DNA of 64,000 nucleotides from Chlorobiaceae bacterium (GCA_013824245.1 PNNN01000051.1:62001-126000), one strand, 5' to 3'. Counted from the first letter of the stretch, positions 36,268 through 45,324 are shown. Made by a program: numbers and translations. The notes: generated from the letters alone by a model not told the origin.

Positions 36268-36420
36268 AAGAATCTCGTGATCGACATAGACAGAATTCCT
36301 GAACTTATGCGGCGCGCGAGATAATACCCCGGAACGAAAACAGCAGCGCCAGCGCTCAATTTCGCTCATTCTTCAAATCTCAATTCCTGTTCAGGTATCC
36401 TTTCTATCTATAATTCGATT
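36268..36420 (+). ncRNA. Candidate structured leader or small RNA
   Basis: Downstream of the promoter at 36233 the sequence ATTCCTGAAC (36295-36304) can pair with GTTCAGGTAT (36389-36398), one mismatch. Inside that, GCGGCGC (36309-36315) can pair with GCGCC-A-GC (36346-36353). The layout of a long outer stem, unpaired middle and inner stem is like small regulatory RNAs, but no known family is recognised. No clear terminator follows, so it could be simply the leader of the small gene at 36474. No other gene lies in 36227-36473. Confidence 0.35.
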
Positions 36421-36473
36421 GCGGAAAAATATTATTCAAGGTTAACGGTGTTTTCATTTATATGGAGGGTGTT

Positions 36474-36665
36474 ATGGTAAAAAGGGATATACATAAAGGA
36501 CAAAATAGGTTGGTAACTCAACCCAACATTTTTCGGTCTCTTCAGAAATTGGAGAAAAATATTCCTGAAACGGTTTTGCAAAAGAAAATCGATCGTTTAC
36601 AGCGTTCACTTGCCCAGCGTGAGAGTGAAGTATGGACACTGAGACAACTTCTGCTTTACCGTTAG
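36474..36665 (+). CDS. Small uncharacterised protein
   Basis: A 63-residue basic, helical protein (MVKRDIHKGQNRL..., ending in a leucine-rich helix KKIDRLQRSLAQRESEVW). GGAGGG at 36464-36469 lies four bases before this ATG. An earlier in-frame ATG at 36462 overlaps the GGAGGG and is less likely. The C-terminal 30 residues could form a coiled coil. No family recognised. It has its own promoter and a long leader, which argues for a real gene. Confidence 0.5.
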   Translation: MVKRDIHKGQNRLVTQPNIFRSLQKLEKNIPETVLQKKIDRLQRSLAQRESEVWTLRQLLLYR

Positions 36666-36778
36666 CGGTTTGTTGAAATAAATTTTATTATCACATTATG
36701 GAATAATGATTTTTCCGATATCGTGGGAGATATTTTTATAATTTACAGCTATAATACTAATTTTTATCATCCAATCAG

Positions 36779-37534
36779 TTAAGGTTTTTCTGCGATTAAC
36801 ACAATATCCCGCGAACTATTAGCGCGATATCCCAACAGATCGATTCCACCATAAGATTGTTGTTTTATGAAGCCCGACTTCGAAGCGATATCCATTAATT
36901 TCTCTTGATATATAGGATAATGAATTATAGAATTGAATATGTGTGATGATGCTTTATTCGCGGGATGGTGAATTGTCAATATGTTAAAGCGGAATGTCTT
37001 TTTATAAAAATCGTAATAACGAATGCTGGTAAATTCTTTAGAATTTCTGACATTCTGAATCCTTTCACCTTCATGTAAAATTCGGTTGTAATTTAATATT
37101 TGAAATACAATTATTCCACCTGGGTGTAACATCTGGAAAAATATTTTAAATGTATTATGCAACGATTTAGGTGGTATGTGAGGCAATGAGTTACCCAAAC
37201 AAAAGATAGCATCAAATTTACATTCAATCAATTTGTGAATTGAAAGAAAATCCGATTGAACGGTTTTTATTTTAAGGTGCATTTCGCGTGCATGTTTCCG
37301 GGCTTGCTTAAGCATTTTAGGGGAAATATCGACCGCGGTAACATCAATACCAAGTGAAGCGAGCAAGAGCGAATGGAAACCTGTGCCGGCACCGGCGTCG
37401 AGTGCAGATGAGATTTTATATTTTTCTATAATCGATTTAAAATATTTTTCTTCTTTCTTAAATCGCTCATCAAACGATGTCATTCCATCGTACGAGGATG
37501 CTAAGTTATCGTAAAATTGCTTAATTGCTTTCAT
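36779..37534 (-). CDS. Class I SAM-dependent methyltransferase
   Basis: A 251-residue Rossmann-fold methyltransferase, substrate unknown. SAM motif I is SALDAGAGTGFHSLLLASLG, with the acidic residue after motif I in VTAVDISPKML. AIFCLGNSLPHIPP and the post-motif LHPGGIIVFQILNYNR follow, as in the Methyltransf_25/glycine-sarcosine methyltransferase-like group. The C-terminal half (FRFNILTIHH and onward) forms the usual substrate lid. It is the last gene of the leftward unit that starts at PFOR, six bases after the ferredoxin gene, so a role linked to redox metabolism is possible but unproven. Confidence 0.85.
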   Translation of the reverse strand: MKAIKQFYDNLASSYDGMTSFDERFKKEEKYFKSIIEKYKISSALDAGAGTGFHSLLLASLGIDVTAVDISPKMLKQARKHAREMHLKIKTVQSDFLSIHKLIECKFDAIFCLGNSLPHIPPKSLHNTFKIFFQMLHPGGIIVFQILNYNRILHEGERIQNVRNSKEFTSIRYYDFYKKTFRFNILTIHHPANKASSHIFNSIIHYPIYQEKLMDIASKSGFIKQQSYGGIDLLGYRANSSRDIVLIAEKP

Positions 37535-37540
37535 AATAAA

Positions 37541-38335
37541 TCAATATATATCAATCTTACGCGTGCTGATAATATTTCCGCTGATTCCAAAGACTGAAAT
37601 TTCAACTGGAATTTGTGCATTAGTAGCGAGGACCGCTTGTTTCGTTATCTGCAGTAACCCTGAACAGCAAGGAACTTCCATTACTAAAATTTTAATGCTG
37701 CGAGGATTCGATTGTTCGATTATCTTTTTAATTTTTTCAAAATATAAATGAGTATCATCAAGTTTGGGACAACCCACCGCGATTGGAAATTTGCTAAGAT
37801 AATCATTGTGGAAATTTCCGTATGCAAATGGAACACAATCGGCGACTAATGCAATATCTGCATTTTTGAAATATTGCGCATTTGGTGAAACAAGGTGAAG
37901 TTGTATGGGCCATTGCCGAAGTTGAGACTCGATGGAGTTGCTCGTTTGTGCACTGATTGGTTTTTGAATTACCATAGTTCGGCTTGAGGGACAACCGACA
38001 GGATGATGTTGATGGTTTGTATGTATCGCTTGTAACTTATCGTCATCCATATTAAGATGCAGGATGTGAGCATCTAATTTCTCCGGTGAATGTTGCCTGA
38101 GGTGCTCGATAACTCCTGTTTCATCGTATGCATCCGTTTCTGTTTCAATTATTGATAAGGCGTCACGTGGACATTCGCCAATGCAGGCACCAAGTCCATC
38201 GCAGAAGCTTTCTTTCACGATTTTCGCTTTACCATCTATTATTCGTAAGGCGCCTTCCGGACAAGATGTTATACATACAGCACATCCATCGCAAAGTGAT
38301 TCATCGATTTGTATAATTTTTCGTTTTACCATCAT
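37541..38335 (-). CDS. Ferredoxin-domain protein with C-terminal cysteine-rich domain
   Basis: A 264-residue protein. Residues 1-60 are a 2[4Fe-4S] ferredoxin (CDGCAVCITSCPEGAL and CDGLGACIGECPRDAL). The rest is a conserved but uncharacterised domain with further cysteines in VGCPSSRTMVI, VADCVPFAYGNFH, AVGCPKLDD and EVPCCSGLLQI. Proteins of this layout are widespread in anaerobes as ferredoxins of unknown partner. Its place beside a membrane polyferredoxin and PFOR suggests electron transfer or handling of Fe-S clusters. It has no signal peptide and should be cytoplasmic. Confidence 0.85.
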   Translation of the reverse strand: MMVKRKIIQIDESLCDGCAVCITSCPEGALRIIDGKAKIVKESFCDGLGACIGECPRDALSIIETETDAYDETGVIEHLRQHSPEKLDAHILHLNMDDDKLQAIHTNHQHHPVGCPSSRTMVIQKPISAQTSNSIESQLRQWPIQLHLVSPNAQYFKNADIALVADCVPFAYGNFHNDYLSKFPIAVGCPKLDDTHLYFEKIKKIIEQSNPRSIKILVMEVPCCSGLLQITKQAVLATNAQIPVEISVFGISGNIISTRKIDIY

Positions 38336-38368
38336 AGTTCTTTCAATCTATTAAATATTTTTAAATTT

Positions 38369-39604
38369 TCAATCATTTGGTTGATACTCAGGTACTTGAC
38401 CTCGATTGTGTTGATAAAGCGGTGTATCGAGTTCCTTGAATCGTTTCTGATATTCAGCTTTCAAAATTTGATTATGCCAATTATTTGTGAGCATCGCAAG
38501 TCCGGTGATCGCCACAAAAACGCCGATAATTAATATGCCAAAGATCCAGTTTGGTACATGTGTTTTGGTAATCGGTGTGCGGATATCAAGCGTATTTTTC
38601 ACGGGGCAAACTTGCACGCAAGCGAGGCAGTTCATGCATTCATCGCTCCACACCTTATTAACTTTGTGTACTTTGATGTTCGAAGGGCATGCTTTGGTGC
38701 AAAGTTCGCAATCGACACACGAAGTTTTGTTTCGAGTTATCTTTGTAGGACTTAACCAACTTAACGCGCCAAGCAGTGCACCGTATGGGCAGAGGTAGCG
38801 GCACCAAAAATTCTTAATGAAAAGTGAAAACATCATCAATATAATAATTGTCCAGAGCGAGAATGATGAGATGTTGGCGAAAAATAGAAACATTTTAATG
38901 TCAGCTACTTTATTATATGGACTATAGATAAATTCCATAAGCGATTCGGTGTTCATTTGCCAGATCCAGTAAGCAAAGAAGAATAGAAGCAGATATTTAA
39001 TTGACCGGAGAGGATAATCGAGCCAGCGGTTCAAATTCAAATTTTTACCAAATATTTTCCTGCCCAGCATCCACAAGCTTTCGCTTAATGTGCCAACAGG
39101 ACACAACCAGCCACAAAAACTTTTTTTAAGGAGTATACTGATTGCGATAATAGCGATGAATATGAATAAACCGGACGGATGTACGTTATTGATTACTCCG
39201 GTTTGGAGCCAATATTTTAAACTGATTAATGCGCTGATTGGTAAAAATCCTTCAACACCCGGTGGTCTTTCATAAAATGCCAGTTGGTTTTGGCTTAATC
39301 CCCATTTCATGAACAAATAAAATTCGATCCCGATCCAAATACAGAGAAGTAAAAAAACTATTTGAACGGTTGATCGAAGAAATTGTGAGTCGGTTTTAAG
39401 TCTCAAAGCAAATCTTTTGTATATATTTTTTTCATCTCTGTAATTATATTTTTCTTTCCTCAGCTTAGGGTCTATTTTTTTTACACTAAAAATATTTGTA
39501 TCGGGATCAATGGATAATTCGTCTAATGAATTGGTGAGCATAAGACTGTCGGCAGGCGATTCACTTCTACCGTTGGTAATTGTTCGTTGTAATTCCATAG
39601 TCAA
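38369..39604 (-). CDS. Membrane polyferredoxin (NapH/CcoG-like)
   Basis: A 411-residue membrane protein. The N-terminal cytoplasmic stretch is followed by about five transmembrane helices, with paired-cysteine motifs CGWLCPVGTLSE and CRYLCPYGALLG at helix ends. Two [4Fe-4S] ligand sets follow, CVDCELCTKACPSNI and CMNCLACVQVCPVKNT, and a last membrane helix (about 355-378). This is the NapH/NosR/CcoG pattern. No nitrate reductase or cbb3 oxidase is nearby, so the role is likely quinol-to-ferredoxin (or reverse) electron transfer. A 62-base gap separates it from the Rrf2 gene upstream. Confidence 0.88.
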   Translation of the reverse strand: MTMELQRTITNGRSESPADSLMLTNSLDELSIDPDTNIFSVKKIDPKLRKEKYNYRDEKNIYKRFALRLKTDSQFLRSTVQIVFLLLCIWIGIEFYLFMKWGLSQNQLAFYERPPGVEGFLPISALISLKYWLQTGVINNVHPSGLFIFIAIIAISILLKKSFCGWLCPVGTLSESLWMLGRKIFGKNLNLNRWLDYPLRSIKYLLLFFFAYWIWQMNTESLMEFIYSPYNKVADIKMFLFFANISSFSLWTIIILMMFSLFIKNFWCRYLCPYGALLGALSWLSPTKITRNKTSCVDCELCTKACPSNIKVHKVNKVWSDECMNCLACVQVCPVKNTLDIRTPITKTHVPNWIFGILIIGVFVAITGLAMLTNNWHNQILKAEYQKRFKELDTPLYQHNRGQVPEYQPND

Positions 39605-39665
39605 TTTTTCTGGTGATATATTCAGAGTATTTAGTCTGATTATTAATTAAAAAAAGGTGTGGTTG

Positions 39666-40103
39666 TTAGATGGTCAAACTGTATTGTGGCTTTTTATTGT
39701 CGTCTGCCATTTCGAGTATATTTTTTGAAGCAAGCATATGATGAATTCTTTCGCGGATTATTTCCCACTGATCGTGGACAGCACAATGATCGTCATGGGT
39801 ACAATTTGGAAAGCCCAAAACGCAACTATTTATTAAGGAGAGACCATCTATAGCTTCAACTATCTGAAGTATAGTGATATCTTTTGCAGGTACTGCTAAA
39901 CCAAATCCACCCGCGGGACCCTTATGTGAAACCAAAAATCCTTTGCGTGTGAGGTCTTGGAGTATTTTCGCTACAAAATGGTAAGGAATATCAATACGTT
40001 TAGTTAACTCTCGTATTGAAGTCATCTCATTTTGTGGTTTCAATGCCAGATACAGCACGGCTTGTAGTGCATATTCGCATTGCCTGCTAAAAAGTATACT
40101 CAT
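39666..40103 (-). CDS. Rrf2-family transcriptional regulator with three-cysteine motif
   Basis: A 145-residue winged-helix regulator. The N-terminus FSRQCEYALQAVLYLAL and the recognition region IDIPYHFVAKILQDLTRKGFLVSHKGPAGGF (core YHFVAKILQDL and SHKGPAGGFGLA) are typical Rrf2. Cysteines at about residues 93-108 lie in NSCVLGFPNCTHDDHCAVH, a spacing suited to an Fe-S cluster as in IscR, NsrR and RsrR. It lies inside the leftward PFOR unit and is the obvious candidate regulator of it. An imperfect palindrome sits just upstream of its start. The signal (NO, oxygen or Fe-S status) is not known. Confidence 0.92.
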   Translation of the reverse strand: MSILFSRQCEYALQAVLYLALKPQNEMTSIRELTKRIDIPYHFVAKILQDLTRKGFLVSHKGPAGGFGLAVPAKDITILQIVEAIDGLSLINSCVLGFPNCTHDDHCAVHDQWEIIRERIHHMLASKNILEMADDNKKPQYSLTI

Positions 40104-40115
40104 TTTAAATTATCG

Positions 40116-40132
40116 GACTATTTAATAAAGTC
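40116..40132. promoter_or_regulatory. Imperfect palindrome upstream of the Rrf2 gene
   Basis: GACTATTTAATAAAGTC is an imperfect 17-bp palindrome (GACT and AGTC arms around an AT-rich centre) 13 bases before the Rrf2 start codon, in the only 31-base gap between it and the DHOD-like gene. GACT/AGTC arms occur in Rrf2-type operators, but the spacing differs from the IscR type 1 site, so autoregulation is a guess. Confidence 0.3.
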
Positions 40133-40134
40133 TA

Positions 40135-41136
40135 TTATTTGTAGCTGTGAAGAGATTTCATATAATTCGCACGTTCAAATGCTGCCGGATCAGCCACAGA
40201 TTTCTGGCTCATGCTTCCTTTAAGTTGTTGCACCGACACATATTCGTGTTCATCCATCCATCGTTCAACTTCGGTAAGGGTTTTTTTAATATGTTCTGGT
40301 CCATATTTAAGAAGGGCAGAGCACATCATTGTAACATCAGCTCCTGCCATTAACATCTTTAATACATCATCACCATTATGGATTCCGCTCGATGCGGCAA
40401 GGTTAGCTTTAATTTGTCCGTGCAATATTGCAATCCATCGCATCGGCAATCGCAATGCTTGCGGTGAACTTAAGATTACATTCGGTTCAATTTCAAGAGT
40501 CTCCAAATCAATATCGGGCTGATAGAAACGATTAAAGAGAACTAATCCATCAATACCGATATTGTCGAATTTCCGTGCCATATTTGCCATAGTTGTAAAA
40601 AAGGCACTTAGTTTCACTGCTACTGGTATCGTAACGCTTTTCTTCACTGTCTTGACTACTTCTAAATATTTATTCTCGAGTTCTGTTGATGAAACATCTG
40701 GATTGGTTGGGATGTAATAGATGTTCAGTTCCAGTGCGTCGGCGCCGGCATCCTGAATTTTTTTTGCATACTCGATCCACCCGCCAACCGAAACTCCGTT
40801 TAGACTGCCGATGATAGGAATCCCGAGCGTTTTTTTTGCTTTTTGTATATGTTCAAGATATTCTTCGGGTCCGGTATTATATTGCTGAATTTCAGGAAAA
40901 TAAGTCAGCGCCTCGGCATAACTTTCGGTGCCATGCGATAAATAATGTAGAAGTTCTGAACGCTCGTGCGCAATCTGTTCTTCGAAAAGTGAGTACATTA
41001 CGATTGCTGAGGCACCCGCATCTTCAAGTTGTTTCATGCTGTCGAGTGAGTAAGAAAGCGGCGATGCTGATGGAACTATCGGGTTTTTTAGTTTTTTCCC
41101 TAGGTATGTTGTGGTCAGATCCATTTTTATTTCCAT
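40135..41136 (-). CDS. Dihydroorotate-dehydrogenase-like oxidoreductase
   Basis: A 333-residue FMN TIM-barrel protein of the DHOD-like family. The start is [23 protein letters not shown], with its core [47 protein letters not shown], and the phosphate-binding end [29 protein letters not shown] (core [12 protein letters not shown]) follow. It is next to PFOR, as in many anaerobic bacteria, and no other pyrimidine gene is near. The substrate is therefore doubtful; a role with PFOR or ferredoxin is inferred from repeated linkage. Start codon ATG 41136 or the second Met four codons in. Confidence 0.88.
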   Translation of the reverse strand: MEIKMDLTTTYLGKKLKNPIVPSASPLSYSLDSMKQLEDAGASAIVMYSLFEEQIAHERSELLHYLSHGTESYAEALTYFPEIQQYNTGPEEYLEHIQKAKKTLGIPIIGSLNGVSVGGWIEYAKKIQDAGADALELNIYYIPTNPDVSSTELENKYLEVVKTVKKSVTIPVAVKLSAFFTTMANMARKFDNIGIDGLVLFNRFYQPDIDLETLEIEPNVILSSPQALRLPMRWIAILHGQIKANLAASSGIHNGDDVLKMLMAGADVTMMCSALLKYGPEHIKKTLTEVERWMDEHEYVSVQQLKGSMSQKSVADPAAFERANYMKSLHSYK

Positions 41137-41176
41137 TCCTTCAATCTATAATATTATATTATTATCTAACGTAAAT

Positions 41177-44100
41177 TTATTTTTGTGCGGAGTTGTCGTT
41201 GCCACGAGCAAGATGTTCATACATCTTCCAGCGTGTTTCTATGTCGCTTTGAGCGAGAGCGCCTAATTCCTTTGCTCTCTCAGGATAACTTTTTTCGAGC
41301 ATTTTAAATCGGGTTTCTAAATCTGTAAATTCTTTTAACTTCCGGCTTGGGGCTTTCGAATCGAGTTTGAAAGGATTTTTTCCCTCAAGTGTCAGCATTG
41401 GATTATATCTATAAAGAGGAAAATAACCAGTCTCCACAGCAAGTTTTTGATTTTGCATTCCGCGCGTCATATTTATACCGTGTGCTATGCAATGGCTATA
41501 TGCTATGATAATCGAAGGACCATTATATGCTTCTGCCTCAATGAATACGCGGAGTGTTTGTAGATCGTTCGAGCCCATTGCAACTGTTGCTACATATACA
41601 TTTCCATACGCCATCGCCAAGAGACCTAAATCTTTTTTTGCCGTCGGTTTTCCGTTCGCGGCAAATTTTGCTATCGCTGAACGGGATGTAGCTTTCGACA
41701 TTTGTCCGCCCGTGTTAGAATACACTTCGGTATCTAAGACAAGGATATTTACATTTTTGCCAGTAGCAATCACATGATCTAATCCGCCATATCCTATATC
41801 ATAAGCCCAGCCATCTCCACCGATAATCCAAACACTGCGTTTCACGAGATTATCACAAAGACTTAGCAAGCTCTTAGCTTCCGGGGAAGAGATGTTCTTT
41901 AATTTATCTTTAAGAATCTGTACTCTCTCGCGCTGTGTATAAATACCGGCTTCATCTTTTTGATCGGCAGTCAATAACTCGTTTGCAAGTGTTTCGCCGA
42001 TCTGAGATTTTAATTTCTCAACCAACTCTTTTGCCATCTCGGTATGTTTATCGACAGTGAGACGCATTCCAAGACCAAATTCTGCATTGTCTTCAAAAAG
42101 TGAATTCGACCATGTTGGTCCACGACCGTTAATATCTACACAATATGGGGTTGTTGGCAAATTACCGCCATAGATCGATGAACATCCGGTTGCGTTGGCA
42201 ATGATTGTTCTGTCGCCAAAAAGTTGTGTAACTAACTTAATATACGGCGTTTCTCCGCATCCGGCACATGCACCTGAATATTCAAACAAGGGACGTAAAA
42301 ATTGTGAACCTTTAATGGTATCTACCTTAACAGTTCGTCTGTCTATATCCGGTATATTCAAAAAGAAATCGTAGTTTAACCGCTCGGATTCACGGATGGG
42401 TGGCTGCGGTTTCATATTGATAGCTTTCACTTTTGTTTCCGATTTACTCTTTGCCGGACAAATGTCAACGCAAAGACCGCATTCTGTGCAATCTTCAGGT
42501 GCGATTTGTATTGTGTACTTCATTCCTTTGTATTCTGTACCTTTAAAATCGATCGACTTAAATGTGGCAGGAGCTTTATCGAGGAATTTCGAGTCATAAA
42601 CTTTTGCACGAATTGCGGCATGAGGACATACCATAACGCACTTATTGCACTGGATGCAAATCTCTGATTCCCAAACCGGAATTTCCAATGCGATGTTTCT
42701 CTTTTCCCATTGAGCTGTGGCTGTTGGGAACGTTCCATCTATCGGCATTGCGCTGACGGGGAGTTCATCACCGTTACCTGCGACTATTTTACCAAGAACA
42801 TTTTTAACATAATCGGGGGCTTGGAGCGACACTATCGGAGGCATTTCAATATTGCTTGTAACTTTATCAGGTATCTTCACTTCGAATAGGTTAGCAAGAG
42901 TTTGATCAACCGCCTCGAAATTTTGTGTTACAATATCAGCGCCCTTTTTACCGTAAGTTTTTTCTATTGAATGTTTGATTGCCGCTATCGCGTCATCTTT
43001 CGGTAATACACCCGATATGGCAAAGAAGCAGGTTTGCATGATTGTATTTATGCGTGTTCCCATGCCGGTTTGTCGTCCGACATTATACGCATCTATTACA
43101 TAAAGTTTGATCTTTTTATCAATGATCTGTTTTTGTATATGTCGCGGAAGTTTATCCCACACTTCATTCGGTCCGTATAAACTATTTAAAAGAAATGTTG
43201 CGCCTTTAATTGCGGTTTTAAGTACATCATATTTCTCAAGAAAGAACCATTGATGACATGCGATAAAACTTGCTTTATCGATCAAATATGTTGAGTGAAT
43301 CGGTCGTGGTCCAAAACGTAAATGCGATATTGTTGTTGAACCCGATTTTTTTGAATCGTACACGAAATATCCTTGCGCATAAAAATCTGTATCTTCACCG
43401 ATGATCTTGATCGAGTTTTTATTGGCGCTAACAGTTCCATCTGCCCCGAGACCAAAGAAAATTGCTCTCACCACATCGTCGGATTCGGTTGTGAATGATA
43501 GGTCGTATTCTAAACTTGTTTTTGTTACATCATCGTTGATGCCGACATTGAAATGATTTTTGGGTTGTGTTTTTTTCATTTCGTCAAAAACAGTTTTTAC
43601 CATAGCAGGTGTAAATTCTTTTGATGAAAGACCATATCTGCCGCCGATAATTTTAGGATATGAGAATGGCAAATTGTTATTTATGAATGCTTCACTGATT
43701 GTAGTTACAACATCCTGATACAGCGGTTCACCGGTTGCTCCGGGTTCTTTCGTTCGATCTAAAACCGCGATATTCTTAACCGATTTCGGTATTGCTTTTA
43801 AGAAATGTTCCATCGAGAATGGTCGAAATAGACGAACTTTCAACAGCCCGATCTTTTCCCCTTTTTGATTGAGATGTTCTACCGTTTCGTGTGCCGCTTC
43901 TGCGCCCGAACCCATCATTATAATAATTCGCTCCGCATCAGGCGATCCCACGTATTGAAATAATTCATATTTGCGCCCGACCATTTGTTCGAACTTTCGC
44001 ATCGTTTTCTCAATGATCGCAGGGCAAGCATCGTAAAATGGATTTACGGTTTCTCTTGCCTGAAAGTAGACATCAGGATTTTGGGCGGTGCCGCGAAGAA

Positions 44101-44746
44101 CAGGTCTATCGGGAGACATAGCTCTTGAACGATGAGCGCGGATTAATTCATCGTTGATCATTGTCCGCATATCGTCTTCTGTCAGTTGTTCTATCTTCAT
44201 TACTTCATGAGACGACCGAAAACCATCAAAAAAGTGTATGAACGGAATACGCGATTCCAAAGTTGCCGCCTGAGCGATTAATGCGAAGTCCATTATTTCC
44301 TGCAGCGAATTTGATGACAGCATTGCCCATCCGGTTGATCGCGCAGCCATCACATCGCTGTGTTCTCCAAAAATTGAAAGGGCATGGGTTGCAACAGTTC
44401 GCGCGGCGATATGAAACACTGTCGACGTTAACTCGCCCGCAATCTTGAACATATTCGGTATCATCAACAATAATCCCTGCGCCGATGTGAAAGTCGTTGA
44501 TAATGCTCCTGTTTGAAGTGCGCCGTGCACCGCACCAGCCGCTCCTCCTTCACTTTGCATCTCGATCACTTGCGGTATCGTTCCCCACAAATTTCTTTTC
44601 CCGAGAGCCGACCACTCATCGGACCATTCACCCATATTGGAAGAAGGTGTTATTGGATAGATAGCAATTACTTCATTTGTTTTGTGCGCGACATATGCGG
44701 CAGCTTCGTTACCGTCTATAGTGACCATTGTTCGATTTTGTTTCAT
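41177..44746 (-). CDS. nifJ: Pyruvate:ferredoxin (flavodoxin) oxidoreductase, single chain
   Basis: Oxidatively decarboxylates pyruvate to acetyl-CoA, reducing ferredoxin, or runs in reverse. The 1189-residue protein has all domains in order: the pyrimidine-binding alpha domain (VTIDGNEAAAYVAHKTNEV, IYPITPSSNMGEW), the CoA and gamma domains, and two [4Fe-4S] sets in the delta domain (CIQCNKCVMVCPHAAI, CTECGLCVDICPAKS). The TPP-binding beta domain has CAGCGETPY, ANATGCSSIYGG and GDGWAYDIGYGGLDHV. Length and motifs match the homodimeric NifJ/Por type. It is the first gene of the leftward unit, and a perfect 16-bp palindrome lies 53 bases upstream of its start. Confidence 0.97.
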   Translation of the reverse strand: MKQNRTMVTIDGNEAAAYVAHKTNEVIAIYPITPSSNMGEWSDEWSALGKRNLWGTIPQVIEMQSEGGAAGAVHGALQTGALSTTFTSAQGLLLMIPNMFKIAGELTSTVFHIAARTVATHALSIFGEHSDVMAARSTGWAMLSSNSLQEIMDFALIAQAATLESRIPFIHFFDGFRSSHEVMKIEQLTEDDMRTMINDELIRAHRSRAMSPDRPVLRGTAQNPDVYFQARETVNPFYDACPAIIEKTMRKFEQMVGRKYELFQYVGSPDAERIIIMMGSGAEAAHETVEHLNQKGEKIGLLKVRLFRPFSMEHFLKAIPKSVKNIAVLDRTKEPGATGEPLYQDVVTTISEAFINNNLPFSYPKIIGGRYGLSSKEFTPAMVKTVFDEMKKTQPKNHFNVGINDDVTKTSLEYDLSFTTESDDVVRAIFFGLGADGTVSANKNSIKIIGEDTDFYAQGYFVYDSKKSGSTTISHLRFGPRPIHSTYLIDKASFIACHQWFFLEKYDVLKTAIKGATFLLNSLYGPNEVWDKLPRHIQKQIIDKKIKLYVIDAYNVGRQTGMGTRINTIMQTCFFAISGVLPKDDAIAAIKHSIEKTYGKKGADIVTQNFEAVDQTLANLFEVKIPDKVTSNIEMPPIVSLQAPDYVKNVLGKIVAGNGDELPVSAMPIDGTFPTATAQWEKRNIALEIPVWESEICIQCNKCVMVCPHAAIRAKVYDSKFLDKAPATFKSIDFKGTEYKGMKYTIQIAPEDCTECGLCVDICPAKSKSETKVKAINMKPQPPIRESERLNYDFFLNIPDIDRRTVKVDTIKGSQFLRPLFEYSGACAGCGETPYIKLVTQLFGDRTIIANATGCSSIYGGNLPTTPYCVDINGRGPTWSNSLFEDNAEFGLGMRLTVDKHTEMAKELVEKLKSQIGETLANELLTADQKDEAGIYTQRERVQILKDKLKNISSPEAKSLLSLCDNLVKRSVWIIGGDGWAYDIGYGGLDHVIATGKNVNILVLDTEVYSNTGGQMSKATSRSAIAKFAANGKPTAKKDLGLLAMAYGNVYVATVAMGSNDLQTLRVFIEAEAYNGPSIIIAYSHCIAHGINMTRGMQNQKLAVETGYFPLYRYNPMLTLEGKNPFKLDSKAPSRKLKEFTDLETRFKMLEKSYPERAKELGALAQSDIETRWKMYEHLARGNDNSAQK

Positions 44747-44798
44747 ATCTGTTAAATCTTGTAGTATTATGTAAGTTTTTTATGATTTGATTGGCTCA

Positions 44799-44814
44799 GA
44801 TTATTGCAATAATC
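44799..44814. promoter_or_regulatory. Perfect 16-bp palindrome upstream of PFOR
   Basis: GATTATTGCAATAATC is exactly self-complementary and lies 53-68 bases before the PFOR start codon, a typical operator position. It does not match the FNR, Rex or Fur consensus by eye. A dimeric repressor is implied; the Rrf2 protein encoded in the same unit is one candidate. Confidence 0.5.
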
Positions 44815-44932
44815 GTTCCAGAGTTATATTGATTTATCTTTAAAATTGCGGGAATAAATAGTAATTTCAGACCTATATTTCTCATTTCTGAAACCAATTA
44901 GAACCAATTTTGCAGTATTGAAATTGAATAAG

Positions 44933-45091
44933 AGAGACTTCTGAATTATTCTTTTTGTCATGTTGAGCGGAGCGAAACATCTCGATTTTAAAGTATTTGA
45001 GACCCTTCACTTCCTGCCCGCCGTCCGATATGGCGGACATTGGCAGGCGGGCGTTCAGGGTGACAGTCGGAGAGATTTTTCAGAAGTCTCT
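44933..45091. repeat. MITE-like element with 13-bp perfect terminal inverted repeats
   Basis: AGAGACTTCTGAA at 44933-44945 is the exact inverse of TTCAGAAGTCTCT at 45079-45091. Inside is a second palindrome, CCTGCC-CGCC with GGCAGG around a GTCCG/CGGAC hairpin (about 45015-45052), and the phrase GTCATGTTGAGCGGAGCG, a sequence type found as dispersed repeats in Bacteroidetes-group genomes. No open frame. This looks like a non-coding mobile or REP-like repeat. Confidence 0.65.
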
Positions 45092-45209
45092 AAGAATTAA
45101 TTCAATAAAATATTTATTGATCAGCGGTGAACGCAAAATCTGACTTAGCAATTGTTTAATCCGCTTTAGAGTTACGTTTTGGCGGAGGAGAAGTGTGGGT
45201 ACAATTCCC

Positions 45210-45239
45210 CGCCGCTCGTCTACGATTCGTGGAGCGGCG
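45210..45239. repeat. Stable hairpin next to a tRNA/tmRNA-3'-end-like sequence
   Basis: CGCCGCTC (45210-45217) and GAGCGGCG (45232-45239) form a perfect 8-bp stem with a 14-base loop. Just upstream GTGGGTACAATTCCCCGCCGC (45195-45215, quoted in part) resembles the T-arm and 3' end of a tRNA or tmRNA, which would read GGGTTCAATTCCC. No complete tRNA fold or CCA end can be drawn, so this is at most a remnant. Confidence 0.3.
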
Positions 45240-45324
45240 AGGCAGTACATTGGTTATTATCTTAGGACGGCCTATTAAGCTCCATAAATCCCAAAGATTA
45301 AAAGAGAATGAAAATAGATTATCG

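Larger units (their letters stand above)
44747..45324. other. 578-base intergenic region between convergent-free operons
   Basis: No gene is supported here. It contains the palindrome at 44799-44814 upstream of PFOR, the 159-base inverted-repeat element at 44933-45091, and a hairpin region with a tRNA- or tmRNA-3'-end-like sequence at about 45181-45240. A 88-codon open frame beginning at 45193 crosses into the opposite-strand regulator gene and is not credible. Confidence 0.6.
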
